A DNA stretch of 64,000 nt, taken from contig CBFFRP010000139.1 of the NCBI GenBank assembly GCA_965644295.1, positions 1 to 64,000 on the forward strand, written 5' to 3'. Below the pieces are notes generated by a model. That model searched no databases. It worked only from the letters and a program-made list of their open reading frames with translations, and was not told where the DNA came from. Position 1 is the first letter of the stretch, and every line of letters begins with the position of its first letter. This document shows positions 22,789 to 35,300 of this stretch, piece after piece. The position numbers and the translations under genes were made by a program. The stretch is from Paraphysomonas bandaiensis (Eukaryota; Chrysophyceae).

Positions 22789-24266
22789 CTAGTCTGATTT
22801 CTTTGCTTTTTCCTCTAACGCTTTTTGATATTTCGCTTCGATACGTTCTCGTCTCTTCATCTCTCGCTCAAACAATATATAGAAGCCACTAGCAAATACT
22901 AGCCAAAGGGCAAAAAGACAGGGAACGAAAATAACTACAAACAGATATAACGCGTTGCAAAACAGAAATAATACTTTCTTGTAACTCTCTTCTTCTCCGT
23001 TAACAGGTGTACATTTAGTATGATTACCAAGGTGCTTATAGGATTCATCTGTGCTTATTGGCAACTCATCCAAAAGTGGGACAGCTTTGTGGATAACTGA
23101 CAAACCCTCGTGGTTATAGATATCGACAGCGATGTGAGGAGTCGCTGTTTCCAGTTGCACATTTATCATTCCAAAGTGAACACCCTTATACTGGTCTTTA
23201 AATCGGTTCTCCCGGTAAGGGGCAGGGTAAGTTGCCTGTGGTCTATCAGTTACAATACTATACGGAATTGACAAACAGCAAGCTACATCACCTGATACAT
23301 GTTAAAAAGGGAATTTATCAGGTTACCGCGGCTCACGATCATCTTTTCACCATTATTGCTGGAAAGATAAGATATAAAAGTATGGGACAGTCCACTGCTC
23401 GTGAACTCCCAGAGACGACGCTGCCGCCCCGTTCCTCCAGATAAGCATGTTGCCTGGGAAACTTCGGCCATATGAACGTCTCCAGACAGCAAAACTACAT
23501 TTGAGCAAGGAGAAGACCCAATCACATCCAATAGACGTGAGCGACTCTCAGGAAAATCAGACCAGGATTCTTCAACGATTTTTTGGGTGGGAAGTGCCTG
23601 AATGGAGGACCCTACAATGATGAGATGTGCGCTGTGGTCCTGCATTTGCTCCTCAAACCACTTCCACTGAGCTTCACCAAGGAAGTCACCATGAGCAGTA
23701 TGTTTAGGGTCTTTGAAGTAACGAGTGTCTAGCATAACTATCTTAACTTTGAAAGTATCATTGTTACGATTGGGTATAAAAATATCTTTGGACGAGTATA
23801 CCCCTCCACGGCGCCGAAGACTGTCCATATCTTCCTCGGAGACGTGAAAAAACTGTAGGAAGTGCTCAAGACTCTCGTTACGGTAGGGGAATGTATTATC
23901 ACCATTGTTAATACCATAATCATGATCGTCCCACGTAGCAAATATACGGTCCCAACCGCCAAGTTTATTCAGGACAAGATTCCAGTCACTGTCGTCCTGA
24001 AATATTTCATACTGACTTCGTATTCTCTCCGGAGTTGCACCAGTAAAGTGTCCAAATTTTCCTTTCACATCTGTATATATATTGTCGCCTAGCAATATCA
24101 GGTAATTGGGGTCTTTAGCGGCTAATTCGTTCCAAAGAGCTCCTTTCCCTTCTTTTTGAGAACTACATGAACCAAATGCAATCCGTGTAGCTAGGATACT
24201 CGAAGATAAAAACACAGTAATGATAGTAAGGAAAAGATATACAGTAATTGATCTCGACATAGTCAT
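22789..24266 (-). CDS. PhoD-like metallophosphatase with C-terminal membrane segment, 2 exons
   Basis: Exons are 24266-23327 and 23291-22789, joined across a 35-nt GT-AG intron, the shortest in the window; the protein is 480 residues. Without splicing the first frame hits a stop, while splicing gives SRGDVACCLSIPYSIVTDRP in frame. Phosphatase motifs are IAFGSCSSQ near 29-37, LLGDNIYTD at 58-66, TWDDHDYGIN at 111-120 and LLSGDVHMAE, which together supply the Asp/His/Asn metal ligands of PhoD-type phosphodiesterases/alkaline phosphatases. An N-terminal signal peptide and a C-terminal hydrophobic helix (FVVIFVPCLFALWLVF) followed by basic residues suggest a secreted-side catalytic domain with a short cytosolic tail. 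It starts 235 bp from the divergent armadillo gene. Confidence 0.88.
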
Positions 24267-24501
24267 CTACTATGACATACTCGATTATTAACAGACAGCA
24301 CAGCCGTAAAGTGAACGGCTTGATTGTATCTCACGGTGTATGGTATACTGCTGTTGCAGTGTACATATACAGCAGCATGGTGTATATGGAGTATATGTAC
24401 CTGTATTTTCTTTCGAATTCTGTACACGCAACTACATCGTAAAATACTGACAAGGTTTGTATACAGCAGCAGCAGCAGCACATACAGGAGGAGTACATGA
24501 A

Positions 24502-26244
24502 ATGAAGTGCAATGCAGGACTCTATGCAGAGGCCATACACACATATCATAATCATCGTCAAGTAGACATATTTGCTGAACTTAGTAAAAGAATGGCAACG
24601 ATATTTGATGAAGAAAAGATACTGCACTATTTGGTAACTCTTAGTGATGAGCGCTGTGACGAGGTTTCCCATGACGCCCTGCAATGCATTATAGATGTTG
24701 CAACCACATCCTCTGCAGGACAAGATTTTCTCGGTGCGCATAATGTGTGTGCAATACTTCCACGTCTTATTGAGATGGATAAAAACAAAAGTGCAAAAGA
24801 TACGGAACTTATTTTGTATGCTATTGCTAGAGTTGGGCGTCGGGCACTACCGAAGGATACGTCCAACTATGGTAACATCGACATGCTTGGTGACTCTGGA
24901 GCATGTGAAGCCGTCGTCAAGGCTCTGAATTCTTACATTGAAGATATTGCTGTTACAGAAGCTGCGTGTTGGTGTATAATGATTCTCAGTAGTGATAATC
25001 AAGATTTGCAAGTTAAATTCGCCAATGCAGGGGCATGTGATGCGGTTCTTAAGTCGCTTAACACTTTCGCCAGCAACCAGGATGTTATAGAAATTATATG
25101 TCGTGCAATTAGAAATTTGACTAGTAACTTATCCATTGCCACATATTGTGTGTCTGAAGGCATTCCTGATATGATCACGGGAACTGTTGTGATTCACAAA
25201 AACAACCCTGTGCAACTGGAGGCAGCTCTTTGGGTCGTGGTGAACCTCGCCTGTCATGCAGACCTGGCAACTGTGTTGGGAGCATCGGGAATGTGTGTTG
25301 CTTTGACAGATGTTCTTAGGGAAAGTTCCGATAATGAGAGGGTGGTAGTCGCGGCCATTTGGGCACTGCGCAATATGGCTTCTGGTAGTACGTTTAACTA
25401 TATGCAGCTGGTTCACACTGATATCTGTGTATCTATGGCTAAAATGCTTAGCCAGTATGCCGACTGTACCGCTGTACTAACACCGACTTTGTGGGCTATT
25501 GCGAATCTTGCATGTGACGATATTATCTGTTGTAAACTTCTGTTAGAGGAAGACTTTTCTTGCGTAAGTGTTGTAGATATACTGCGCACCTTCCTTCACA
25601 AGCTAGGAAGCTGCTCTTCGACTGATGAACGGTTACAGTATGTAGAAGTTATTGAGCCAGGTATATGGGCAGTGCGAAATCTTGCCAGCGGTGGCAAGCG
25701 TTGTCAAGATCTACTTCTGGAGCGGGGTTCACTGGAGGCATTAGTTCTTGCGTCATCACAGGAAGAGCTCGCCAGTTGCGAGAATATATCGGACTGCCTT
25801 GTTGGAGCGTACCTCAACTTGTGCGCAGAAGCGTCAAAAGAGACGCTAGAAAAATGTATCGAACTTCACGTTGCACAGTTAGTGTGTGATCACTTCCGAC
25901 GCAATCTATCGATATCTACGACTGCTAATTTGGCATGCAAAACCTTAAAGCATTTGTGCAATTGCAGTACAGAGGGGAGACGACAGCTGCTAGAACTGGA
26001 TGCATGTTGCTTAGCTTACAAAGCCGCCCACGAGCATAAGGAAGATGAGGAAGTTGTGAAGAATGCGTGCGGAGTGCTCTATTTAGTACACCACTGCGCC
26101 ACTGATGATGGGAAAGAGAAAATCCAAGCTGTAGAGGGGGCCATTGATTCTGAAACAGGGGAGCTGATCAGCAAGCCCTTCCCTGAGATGATGGCAATAT
26201 GGGCACCAGCAGACGTTGCACAGGCAGCCGGGTGGACAACGTAA
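24502..26244 (+). CDS. Armadillo-repeat protein, importin-alpha-like repeats
   Basis: A single-exon frame; the ATG at 24502 gives 580 residues (the open frame runs further upstream but only from a TTG). About ten ARM repeats fill most of the protein, with typical helix-3 cores such as AIRNLTSN, ALWVVVNLACH, AIWALRNMASG, TLWAIANLACD and GIWAVRNLASG. The W-A-x-x-N-x-A pattern is like that in importin-alpha, where Trp/Asn ladders bind nuclear localisation signals. The basic importin-beta-binding segment is not visible at the N-terminus. It may be a cargo adaptor or a scaffold; the exact role is not readable. Cysteine content is high. Confidence 0.85.
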   Translation: MKCNAGLYAEAIHTYHNHRQVDIFAELSKRMATIFDEEKILHYLVTLSDERCDEVSHDALQCIIDVATTSSAGQDFLGAHNVCAILPRLIEMDKNKSAKDTELILYAIARVGRRALPKDTSNYGNIDMLGDSGACEAVVKALNSYIEDIAVTEAACWCIMILSSDNQDLQVKFANAGACDAVLKSLNTFASNQDVIEIICRAIRNLTSNLSIATYCVSEGIPDMITGTVVIHKNNPVQLEAALWVVVNLACHADLATVLGASGMCVALTDVLRESSDNERVVVAAIWALRNMASGSTFNYMQLVHTDICVSMAKMLSQYADCTAVLTPTLWAIANLACDDIICCKLLLEEDFSCVSVVDILRTFLHKLGSCSSTDERLQYVEVIEPGIWAVRNLASGGKRCQDLLLERGSLEALVLASSQEELASCENISDCLVGAYLNLCAEASKETLEKCIELHVAQLVCDHFRRNLSISTTANLACKTLKHLCNCSTEGRRQLLELDACCLAYKAAHEHKEDEEVVKNACGVLYLVHHCATDDGKEKIQAVEGAIDSETGELISKPFPEMMAIWAPADVAQAAGWTT

Positions 26245-26636
26245 GATCAGTTGTGATTTTTATAGGGTGCACTGTATGAATCGGGATTAGATTGTAGCTT
26301 GATGCGAAAGTGGTTGTTTACTCTGTCGGTATATGCGCCACATGCATCTAGATTTCGCACAATTAAGTTACTTGACGTTTTTCTTGGTGCTTATATTTTT
26401 ACTATAAGTTTGAAAACTTTTCTAAGATATACTGTCGTTAATATTTGTACGATAGAGTTGTACACCACTTGAAATTACCGCAATTTATACCAAGAGTACT
26501 GTGCCGCATAATGCCACTGGTATCCCCCACGACCGGCCGGTACTGTCAACTGTGTACTGTCAAAAATCTTTTAAAATGCATCCAAGATATATCTATTTCC
26601 AGCTATCTTTTCACTTTTCTACTACTTCCACAGGAA
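26245..26636. other. 3' flank of the armadillo gene
   Basis: AT-rich gap before the family A element. Short frames between 26445 and 26707 have no recognisable content. Confidence 0.35.
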
Positions 26637-27518
26637 GGGAAATATTATTCAACCTAGTCAAATTGGTTGAATTATCTAGTCACACTATTTTTGGTGGAAT
26701 AACCTAGTCAAAGTAAGAAATTATTCAACCTAGTCATTTTTAGTTATAAACCTAGTCATAAAATGTACATGCATATAACTACGAATTACAGAACGATGAA
26801 GTCGCACAGCAGGTAAAGTGAAACCAACGCAGCGATCACGTCAAAGCAGAGTTAGAGTATAGAAAAAGAGATATTTTATAGTAGCATAGACAGGAATAAT
26901 ATCTTCTTCGTTCTCTGAACAGAATATCCATATATTCTTCAAGTTGAACCAAACGTCATGAAATCTTGCCGTCTGGGGGGTTATCAGTGTCAATTATATT
27001 TATATCAATTACAATGCACAGATATAAAAACATGCAGCGACCTCACACACAAAACAACATACTTAAATGATTGGTTACGAATCCCAAACGTATCTTGAAA
27101 GAATTTGCAGTTCGTTCGATATATCGTAGCTGAAAAATTCTGCCTGTCCAAGATACTTGCTCCCCACCATAGGAAATATTACTGGCTCGGAGATCATCTA
27201 AACACACATCCCAACATCAATAAGAAGTATACATTATTATATGCTACTTGAAGGAGTGTAGCTTATATCATATTATAGTTATAGCTTAATACTGTTGCGA
27301 ATATGAAATGCGATGTAAGTATGCTCCCATGCTTGAGTGGAAATTATTATTTTTTGACTAGGTGAATACCCTAAAACACCTAGTCAACCTAGTCTTTGTA
27401 AACTGAAAATATGAATTATTAAATGACTAGGTTTTTCACGTACTTGACTAGGTTTTTACACCAATTTTGGTGTGACTAGGTAGTTCAACCATTTTGACTA
27501 GGTTGAATAACAGATCCC
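26637..27518. mobile_element. Family A MULE-like TIR element, non-autonomous
   Basis: The element is 882 bp, with left arm from GGGAAATATTATTCAACC and right arm ending in GGTTGAATAACAGATCCC. The arms carry CCTAGTCA boxes in opposite orientation. The flanks CCACAGGAA (26628-26636) and ACAAAGGAA (27519-27527) match at 7 of 9 positions, consistent with an aged 9-bp target duplication. The interior lacks a transposase and is not obviously shared with the copy at 4387. Confidence 0.75.
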
Positions 27519-27594
27519 ACAAAGGAAAAGTACCACCACAGATGCCAGGTGCAACGACATGAAGATTAAACAATACAAAGAAGACGGAATTAAG

Positions 27595-28320
27595 TTAGCA
27601 GTAGTAAGTCGTTGTCCACGGACCCAGGTCAACAGCGTTGAAATCGGTCACCCACGTTTTCATATCCATCTGATACAAAACAGAAGTATGAGGGACTCAT
27701 ACGAACGAAAAAAACATATAAGTGAAGCATATCAGTCACATCCATTGTTGTAACAGTTTACATATATATACAGTCTGCATATATACAGTTCATCATACCG
27801 TTCCAGATGTTTTGTACTCCAGTCCTTCAGATGAGTAGCAGGCTTGATTATCTTCAGAAATCTCCCGCGCTGTGGCATTGAAGTAGTAGGCAATTTTCAC
27901 ATCCTCCTCACTATTCTTTGCTATGGTCACACTGTTGTTATTAGATACGAACCTACCATATCCGACCAGGGAGTTTACACCATTAGTTGTAACTTGAAGA
28001 TCCAGGTTCGATAGCTCTAGACTATACATGTTTCGGTTTCGTATGCTGTAGCTCTGAGTAACGACATACGGATTGAACGTTACGACAGTGTTCTCATAAT
28101 AGGCTCGTGGTGGTCTTGGAATCAAAAAGAACAAAACGAGAAAGAGAGAACAGCAAAAGATGCAGCAGCAAGTGCAGTATACACATCTATTGCTTTGTTG
28201 AGTACGGCCAGCAGCTTGAGTTGTACTGTACTCTTCCTGCACAGGTTGGGCCTCAAGGAGGTACGCTGTGGTTGTACCACTATCACTGTAGTAAGTATCC
28301 TGCTTCTGAGGTGTTGTCAT
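27595..28320 (-). CDS. LEA2-like single-pass membrane protein, 2 exons
   Basis: Exons are 28320-27799 and 27669-27595, with a 129-nt intron; the spliced protein is 198 residues. The cytosolic N-terminus is Gln/Thr-rich, followed by a Cys-rich transmembrane helix (about residues 47-69) and a beta-rich domain with NRNMYSLELSNLDLQVTTNG and GYGRFV. This layout resembles LEA type-2/NDR-HIN1-like membrane proteins. Exon 2 (MDMKTWVTDFNAVDLGPW) supplies the missing last strands of the domain, which is why I add it. The function is not readable. Homology to plant LEA2 proteins is an inference from architecture. Confidence 0.6.
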
Positions 28321-28826
28321 CTACAGGAGCGTGGAGCGTGAAGTGATAACTCGTTGATCATATCATCATATTTATATCCCCCAGTACAGTATATCATGTT
28401 GTTGGCTTGTCTTTTTTGGCACACAACACCGTCTCTCAATTTTCTGAATACTGGCATGAAAATCCTATCTTTTTGAAAACTTTCTGGGATATAGACTGAA
28501 ACTTTAGGATAAGTGCCCGAAAACTCAAGGCAAAGAATTATTTCTGTGGATTTTTCCTATACACTGCCAGTATAGCCAATTATTGAGTATTAATTACGAT
28601 TAAAGGTTTTGTATTGGACGAAGAGCAACAAAAGTCAAAATGAATGCTGCTCACAGTTATGCAATAGAATTGTTAGATAGTGAAGTTCGAAGTGAACAAT
28701 GGAAAGAGATGAGACTGTAGATCTTGAAGGAATCGATTCCATGTCGCAATCTCTGTATATTCAATTTCTTTATGTATTAATATTTCTATATATCGTTATA
28801 AGCTTAGATATTAATGTCTGTGAGCT
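28321..28826. promoter_or_regulatory. Divergent intergenic region, LEA2-like/MTOPVIB-like
   Basis: A 506-bp gap between outward-facing starts. No repeat-family member and no convincing coding sequence were seen. Confidence 0.35.
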
Positions 28827-31333
28827 ATGTCTGAGGAAAATCTGTGTCTACGCAACAATGTTGTGAATCATGTTACTCAAAATTTTGAAGTATTTGGGTT
28901 TAGCAATTATTCAAACTCGCTTTTTCAGTGTTGTAAAGAACTTATCGATAATTCGATAGCAGCATGTCAATCTGTTTCAGTTAACCGCGAGGTGTCGATT
29001 ACACTTAATCATGATTCGAGCAATGTATCTGTAATACAAGTTGAAGTCGTTGACAATGGATGTGGAATTAGTGATCTTGATTATATTGTTGAATTATTTG
29101 CTTCGAAAAGAGTGTGCAGTCGAAGCGGTGACCTTAACACGAAGGCCAAGTACGGGGTTGGCCTCACAACTTGCTTGATGTATGCGCAGATTTACACTGG
29201 GCGTTCTATTCGGTATGTTTATATATTGCAGAATCATGGAATAATACAATTAAATGTATTAGAATTATAACAAAGATTCCTAGTCAGCAATTCTGGTCCG
29301 TGTTGGATGTGGCTTTCGATATGGAAACTGGAAGTAACAAGATAGTACAGGAGACGAGAACGAGTACTGCAGATATACTTTCAGGTAAAGAAAGCTATTG
29401 TTGTAATACGTAAAATATTCAAATTATTACATTCAGGAACACGAATATGCCTCAGTATGCCGTTTACTGAATATTTTGCTGATGGTAGGAAGTGTCAACT
29501 ATCACTTCAGTAATGTCACCGCTTGTGTTGTAGTGGTTTATTCCCTTCAGATGTATCTATACCGTTGGAGTTTACTGCCTTCAACCAACACCACAACGCG
29601 TACGTATTTGTTACATCAATTCCTGTTACAATATTTATTGTACAATCAGGCATACTAGCAGTGTCTAGTTCGTGTTGTGTGAACATACAGTGCACATATG
29701 CCCCCACCACGCTGGGTCGTACCTTAAAGCTGTACTCTTCCAGCTTGCCCAATCCTCCCACGTCGTCAACAGACATGTCCAGTCATGCGTTAAAATACAA
29801 CTGTGAGGCGGTGGATGTAGTTATTGGTGAGGCCGTGCTCCAGACACAGTGTTCAGAAACAGAAAGTTTTGCTGTATATGTCAGCGTTTTGGGCGAGGTT
29901 GTATGCAGTTGTCGAGATATGCGTCAGCTCGGATTGACTAATGCGCATATTCCTGTGAGTGATATAGTTGCCGGCGATGAAGTTATGCAGACAGGAATAC
30001 CGCTTGAATTGTGGAGGTATTTTTGATCATACTTCATTACGAACTGTTATTAATAAATTGTGGCTTGGAGCTATTTTTGAATATGTTTATGATTTATAGA
30101 TATGCCAATGGATCTCCTATACTGGACGAAAATCATGACTCTCTCAGCTGTGGACTTACATCTGTATTTCGTTCAGTACCATGGATTAAATATGGACAGA
30201 AGCTGGAGATTTACTCACATAATACCATTTCTGATGCATCTCGAGAAATAGACGTCCGACCAACAGCATATCGACTTTATCCATGCCTTGAGGACGATTT
30301 GCGAATCGGATATCGTAAAGTTAGAAAGCTTGTTGTAATCATCAATGTTATGGGGAGCTCAGGTAAATGTTCTGTACTTAGTAAAAACGTATCTGTTTCA
30401 CGCAATTGTCTACGGAGAACTGCATATTATGTTCTTATGTTTTATGTTACTTTTAGTTCTCTGTAGTAGGGTGTATATATTTGCGGTCTCAAATTTATTA
30501 TATATAGTCTCGTACACAAGTCTGCGGAAGACCTCCTTGAATATACCCTCGGAACTATGTGCTATTACGCTCAATGGTATGATTAATACGCCAAGAGCTT
30601 GTAGATTATGCTGTATTTTCTCATTGGTATATATATAAGTTGTGTGATCACCTGCCACATTTTCGCTTTTACTTCATTGATATACTCATTTGTGCATTGT
30701 AGGGATTTGTACTGCTCTACAGGACACCCACCTTCAGTTACTTTCCTATCATTGCCACGACTTTTCATCCAGGGCTGAGAGAATGGTGGGTATTAAGTGT
30801 ACATTGTAGTTGAAATAGTTTTACAGTGTGTCATTGCTGTTACCGCTAACATTTTACCTGTGATTATATAGAGGGTAATTCAACTGAACCAGCATGTACC
30901 TACAGTGGCGAAATCTGTGGCTCGCATATTGCAATTCTCCTCGGTACCTAACGTCAATAACGTCACATTATTGCCATTTACGCTGTATTCAGTACATGTG
31001 ATTACGGTGCACACGGCATGACTACCCGATTGCGAATATTATCGTAATCGATAGTGTCATACTGTTTTCTCTGTTCTACGCTTTCTCTCCTTTTTTTGTT
31101 GCTATGTTTACTACAGTAATATATCTTTCCTTTTGCAGCGATCACAGTTTCAGCACCAATGCTTGAGTGTCCTTGGCTTGCCAAGCACTTGCCTGGATGA
31201 GGAAGCCTTGACGCAGCACTTGAGCCGGCGTATCTTAGGTTTTGGCGGCTTGTTGATTATATCCGCGCTACTCATGCGAAACATAATTTTCGTAGATGTA
31301 ATTGGAGACAAAATTCATCCTCTCCGTATATAA
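28827..31333 (+). CDS. Meiotic topoisomerase VIB-like protein (TOP6B family), 10 exons
   Basis: Exons: 28827-29212, 29263-29384, 29437-29491, 29534-30016, 30100-30362, 30508-30576, 30703-30785, 30872-30943, 31139-31238, 31296-31333 (the last 57-nt intron is in frame, so it is optional); about 556 residues. The N-terminus is a GHKL ATPase: KELIDNSIAAC (37-47, Mg-binding Asn), VVDNGCGI (74-81) and KYGVGLTTC (108-116). A transducer-like part carries LWRYANGSPIL and SLSCGLTSVF. The C-terminus, with VAKSVARIL and HQCLSVLG, resembles the end of plant/animal MTOPVIB/TOP6BL as I remember it. These proteins pair with SPO11 to make meiotic double-strand breaks. A canonical topo VI B subunit is the alternative. 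Confidence 0.75.
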
Positions 31334-31644
31334 CTGTAAGTAATGTGTTACTCATATTATAACAACTGATTTCGTTCTTGACAGCTGTGACCAGTGCATA
31401 AAAGAGTTGTGTTCGAAAGTTAGGCTTTTTATTCTGGCTGTGGCTTTTACTCTACCCTTTCTGTTTTCAGCAGTTAAAAAGCAGTTAAAAGATCGGTCAA
31501 TGCAATGATCTTTACATTTTATAAGGTTGGAAGAAATGCAAGCTACCTTATTCAAGTACTATGTTGCTCTAATCTCTAAATATACTCATTCTCTGTGCGT
31601 TGCTACAATACTGATAAATGTACTGTGTAAGGAGTGAAGATATT
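31334..31644. other. 3' flank of the MTOPVIB-like gene
   Basis: AT-rich sequence between the last exon and the nested repeat stack. Nothing assignable. Confidence 0.35.
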
Positions 31645-31704
31645 GAGATATATTAGTCAAATTGGTTGAATTATCTAGTCACATTAATTTTGGTGTATAT
31701 ATAC

Positions 31705-31836
31705 CAGGGCCTGGTAACCATTAATGGGCCATTAATGGTAATGCCATTATAATTGCCGGGAATTTTTAATTAATGCCATTATAATTGCGGGACACTGGAC
31801 TACCATTAATGGGCCATTAATGGCTATCAGGCCCTA
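31705..31836. mobile_element. Family B hAT-like MITE, full-length copy
   Basis: A 132-bp element with ends CAGGGCCTGGTAACC and GGCTATCAGGCCCTA, flanked by a perfect 8-bp duplication ATATATAC (31697-31704 and 31837-31844). CAGGG...CCCTG ends and 8-bp duplications are characteristic of hAT transposons. There is no coding capacity. Confidence 0.88.
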
Positions 31837-31849
31837 ATATATACCTCGT

Positions 31850-32143
31850 TGTTGAGAAATGCTCATTTTACACTAGATCACAGAGAGAATTTGTCGTAAG
31901 ACTAGATAGATTTATTAGTATCGTTTACACGAAGTTGTGATAACCAACACTAACTCATTATAATCCCTGCATAATATCCTACATATGCGAACCTCTCGTT
32001 ACTGAACATATCTTGAACGATCAAACTATTTCAGTTTCTCAATATCATCACAGCATTTGTACATCACTATATTTCACTGTATTCTCGTACATTGTCTTGA
32101 AGTGACATACTGAATATACTAGAATAAGATCCATATTCTAATA
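31850..32143 (-). repeat. Copia-1 3' LTR
   Basis: The left LTR in window orientation, 294 bp, reading TGTTGAG...TCTAATA on the plus strand. The PPT lies immediately to its right at about 32144-32152. Confidence 0.93.
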
Positions 32144-32322
32144 CTCCCACTCAATGTAGAATGCAGTGAGATAAAACAACAGTGATCACAATAATCTGAT
32201 AATGCTATGACTATCTAGTCCCATAGGTAAAAACAGATGTGAAATCTTTTAAAGATACATATATATCTAGCAGTCAACTAGATATACAGTTATGTGGGAT
32301 TTTCACCCACTAAAACACACCT

Positions 32323-35300
32323 TTAACCTCTTCGGGGTCGTTTCTTCTGCTGCTCCTCCACACTGTTAGACACACTCCTCTTAACCCCGGTAATCGTTTT
32401 CTCATGACGGCTGAAGATCTTCGTGGACAACGCCTTTGTAAAAATATCGGCCGCCATATCATCCGTAGATACATGAATCAACTTTGCTGTAGGAAATTTT
32501 CCATTAACATGTTCTCTTATCCAGTGATACTTGATGTCAATATGCTTCGACCTCTTATGATACACTGGATTCTCTGAAAGATCCTTTGCACTCTTACTAT
32601 CCATAAAGAATGGAGTCGGCTTCGCTACCAAGAGTCCGAGCTCCTTGAACACCCCCCGAAGCCACACCAGTTCTTGCAAAGCCGCATACTCCGCCATATA
32701 CTCAGATTCCATGCTCGAAGTCGCAACTGTGGTCTGAAGCTTGGATTGCCAGGCCAAAGCGCCCGCACATAAAAGCACGATGTATCCCGTTGTGGACCGC
32801 CTAGTCATCCTATCACCAGCCCAGTCTGAATCACTGAATACATGTAAATCAAACTCACTCCCACTGAATCTGATTCCCTTATCAACTGTACCACGTAAAT
32901 ATTTCAACAAATGAATAGCTAATCTGCAAGTCGCATATGTTGGAGAAGTACTAAATCGAGCCAATAACCCCACAGCGTAAGCCAGATCAGGTCTAGTGTG
33001 AATCGCCAAATGCAACACCGCTCCAATAATTCCTCTATACGGAAATGATTCGACCCACTGCTTCTGCTCCTCTGTCAGCTCACGTTGCTCTGCCAACAAA
33101 TCCTGAACATTGGTAGGTAGTGGAGTCTCCTTATTCTTACTGCTCTTCCCCATAAACGAATCGAATTTCTTTACAATATTCTTGGCATATTCCGATTGAT
33201 CTAACATGTACCAGTCCTCTCCTCTCGTGATTCTGATATTCAGAAACCGTTTGCACACACCCAGATCGTGCATTTCAAACGTTTCGCAGAACCTACGTTT
33301 AACACTTTCTAAGTAGGTGAGATCAGCAGATGCAATGATAATATCATCAACATATATCAGCAATAAGTGCAATTGACCATTACTCCATCGCATATACAAG
33401 CATGTATCTAAAATGCAAGCAGTAAAATGTAACGATTTGATAAACTTGTCAATATGCTTGTTCCACTGCCTTGGTGATGACCGCAAACCATATAAGGCCT
33501 TGATCAATTGAAAACACCACCCCGCTGGCAACTCTTCATCAGGTGGAGGTGCCATATACACATCCTCCTCAAGATCGGCATAACAAAACGCTGATGATAC
33601 GTCCAACTGATGTACATGCATATGAAACATAAAGGCAATTGCAAGCACCAGTCGAATGGTTATTCCTTTGACCACTGGAGCAAACGTGGACTGCTCCTCC
33701 TCCGTTTTTTCTTGTAAATTTCCTAATGCAACCAGCCGCGCCTTATACTTGACTACATTCCCCAGAAGGTCTCTCTTCACCGTGTGAACATACTTTGCTC
33801 GCACCAACTTCACTCCCCGTGGAGTCCGCACAATCTTTAAGACACGTCTCTTCAGTAGTGAGGTCTTCTCCACCTTCCGAGCTTCTCGCCACTTCATGTA
33901 CTGTGGAGATCTCTCCGCTTCAGCATAGGAGTCTGGTATCTTAAAGTCATCATGTTGAAACTCTGCATGTTTAAAGTTAACAGTGCATGCATCTGGCACC
34001 TCAACCATATTTATTTCTCCTAACACCGATGCGTTCGCCAACCTACGCTGTAGCCGTTTCCGCCGTACACGACCATCACCATCTAGTTCAATAGGTCGTC
34101 TAGTAGATATATACGAACCCATACCTTGCTCATCCTGAGCCCGCAAATCTTGCGGTGTGGGAGGAGCCCCGCTCGCATCCCCAGACCCACGGTCTGTCAA
34201 GTTCTGCAACCTCACGACTGTCTGTTGACAGGTTGGGTCAGGACTCTCCTGGAACCCTCCAGGTCTTCCCTGGTCCAGCTCCCTGGCTGGCGTAGTACTC
34301 AGGGCGTCCCCCTTTCCTATGTACCCGGTATTCCCGGGGGTTTCTGCAGTCATACGCACCACGTCTTCGACGTGTATAGGCACCCGGTGCTCTATATGCT
34401 CGCGACCTGCAGTAACAAGTGAACGGTATGCTACAATCACACCCTTACGTTCTACAACTCTTGTTGTCTTATACAGAAGTCCGTCCTCATCATCAATATG
34501 ATACGTTCCTTCTAAGCTGACATAGTCGGATGCAAGCTTGGGTCTAGCGGCCTCCCGCACTCGAAGAGCATCAATCTCTGCGAAATACTTCTCTGATCGT
34601 GATGGCGTTGACTCATCAGTCAATATATGGACTGTAGTCACCACCTTGTTTGATTCAGGAAGATATACATGGTATCCTACCTTCTCATCAGAGTAACCCA
34701 TTAAATATCCAACTAGAGCCTTATCCTCCCAATCCTTTCGTCGATCCGCCTTCGGTGAAAGAACATAAGTTCGACACCCCCATACCCTAAGATATCTCAA
34801 ATTTGGAGGCTCACCCGTTAGAAACTCTATAGGAGACATATACCCTTTATCTGTTTTCGTTGGCAATCGAATCAAAATATATCTGGCTGCCATGTATGCA
34901 TCCAGCCAAAATTGCGGTGGCAGTCCAGATTGGATTAGCATTGCAAGAGTCATCTCTCCAGCAGTTCTGAACTTCCTCTCCTCTATGGCATTCATTTCTG
35001 GAGAGTCTGTTGAGCTCCACGTATGTTGATAGCACTCCTGTGTCCTAAGATACTGACGCAGCTCTTCACTGATTAACTCTCTTGCACCATCTGCATGATA
35101 GTGCTCCATCTTGAGCTTGTACCTTCTAACATCTCCTCTAAATAGCTCTTTGAAAACTTCTAAGATCGCTTCCCCAGTTCTGTGGACTAAACCCGTCGCC
35201 CAGAACATTTTGCTGGCATGATGCGTTATCTTTAACACATACCTCTCACCTCCTCTAGCAGGACAATTTAAGTACACAGCGATATCTGCTGAAAAATTCG

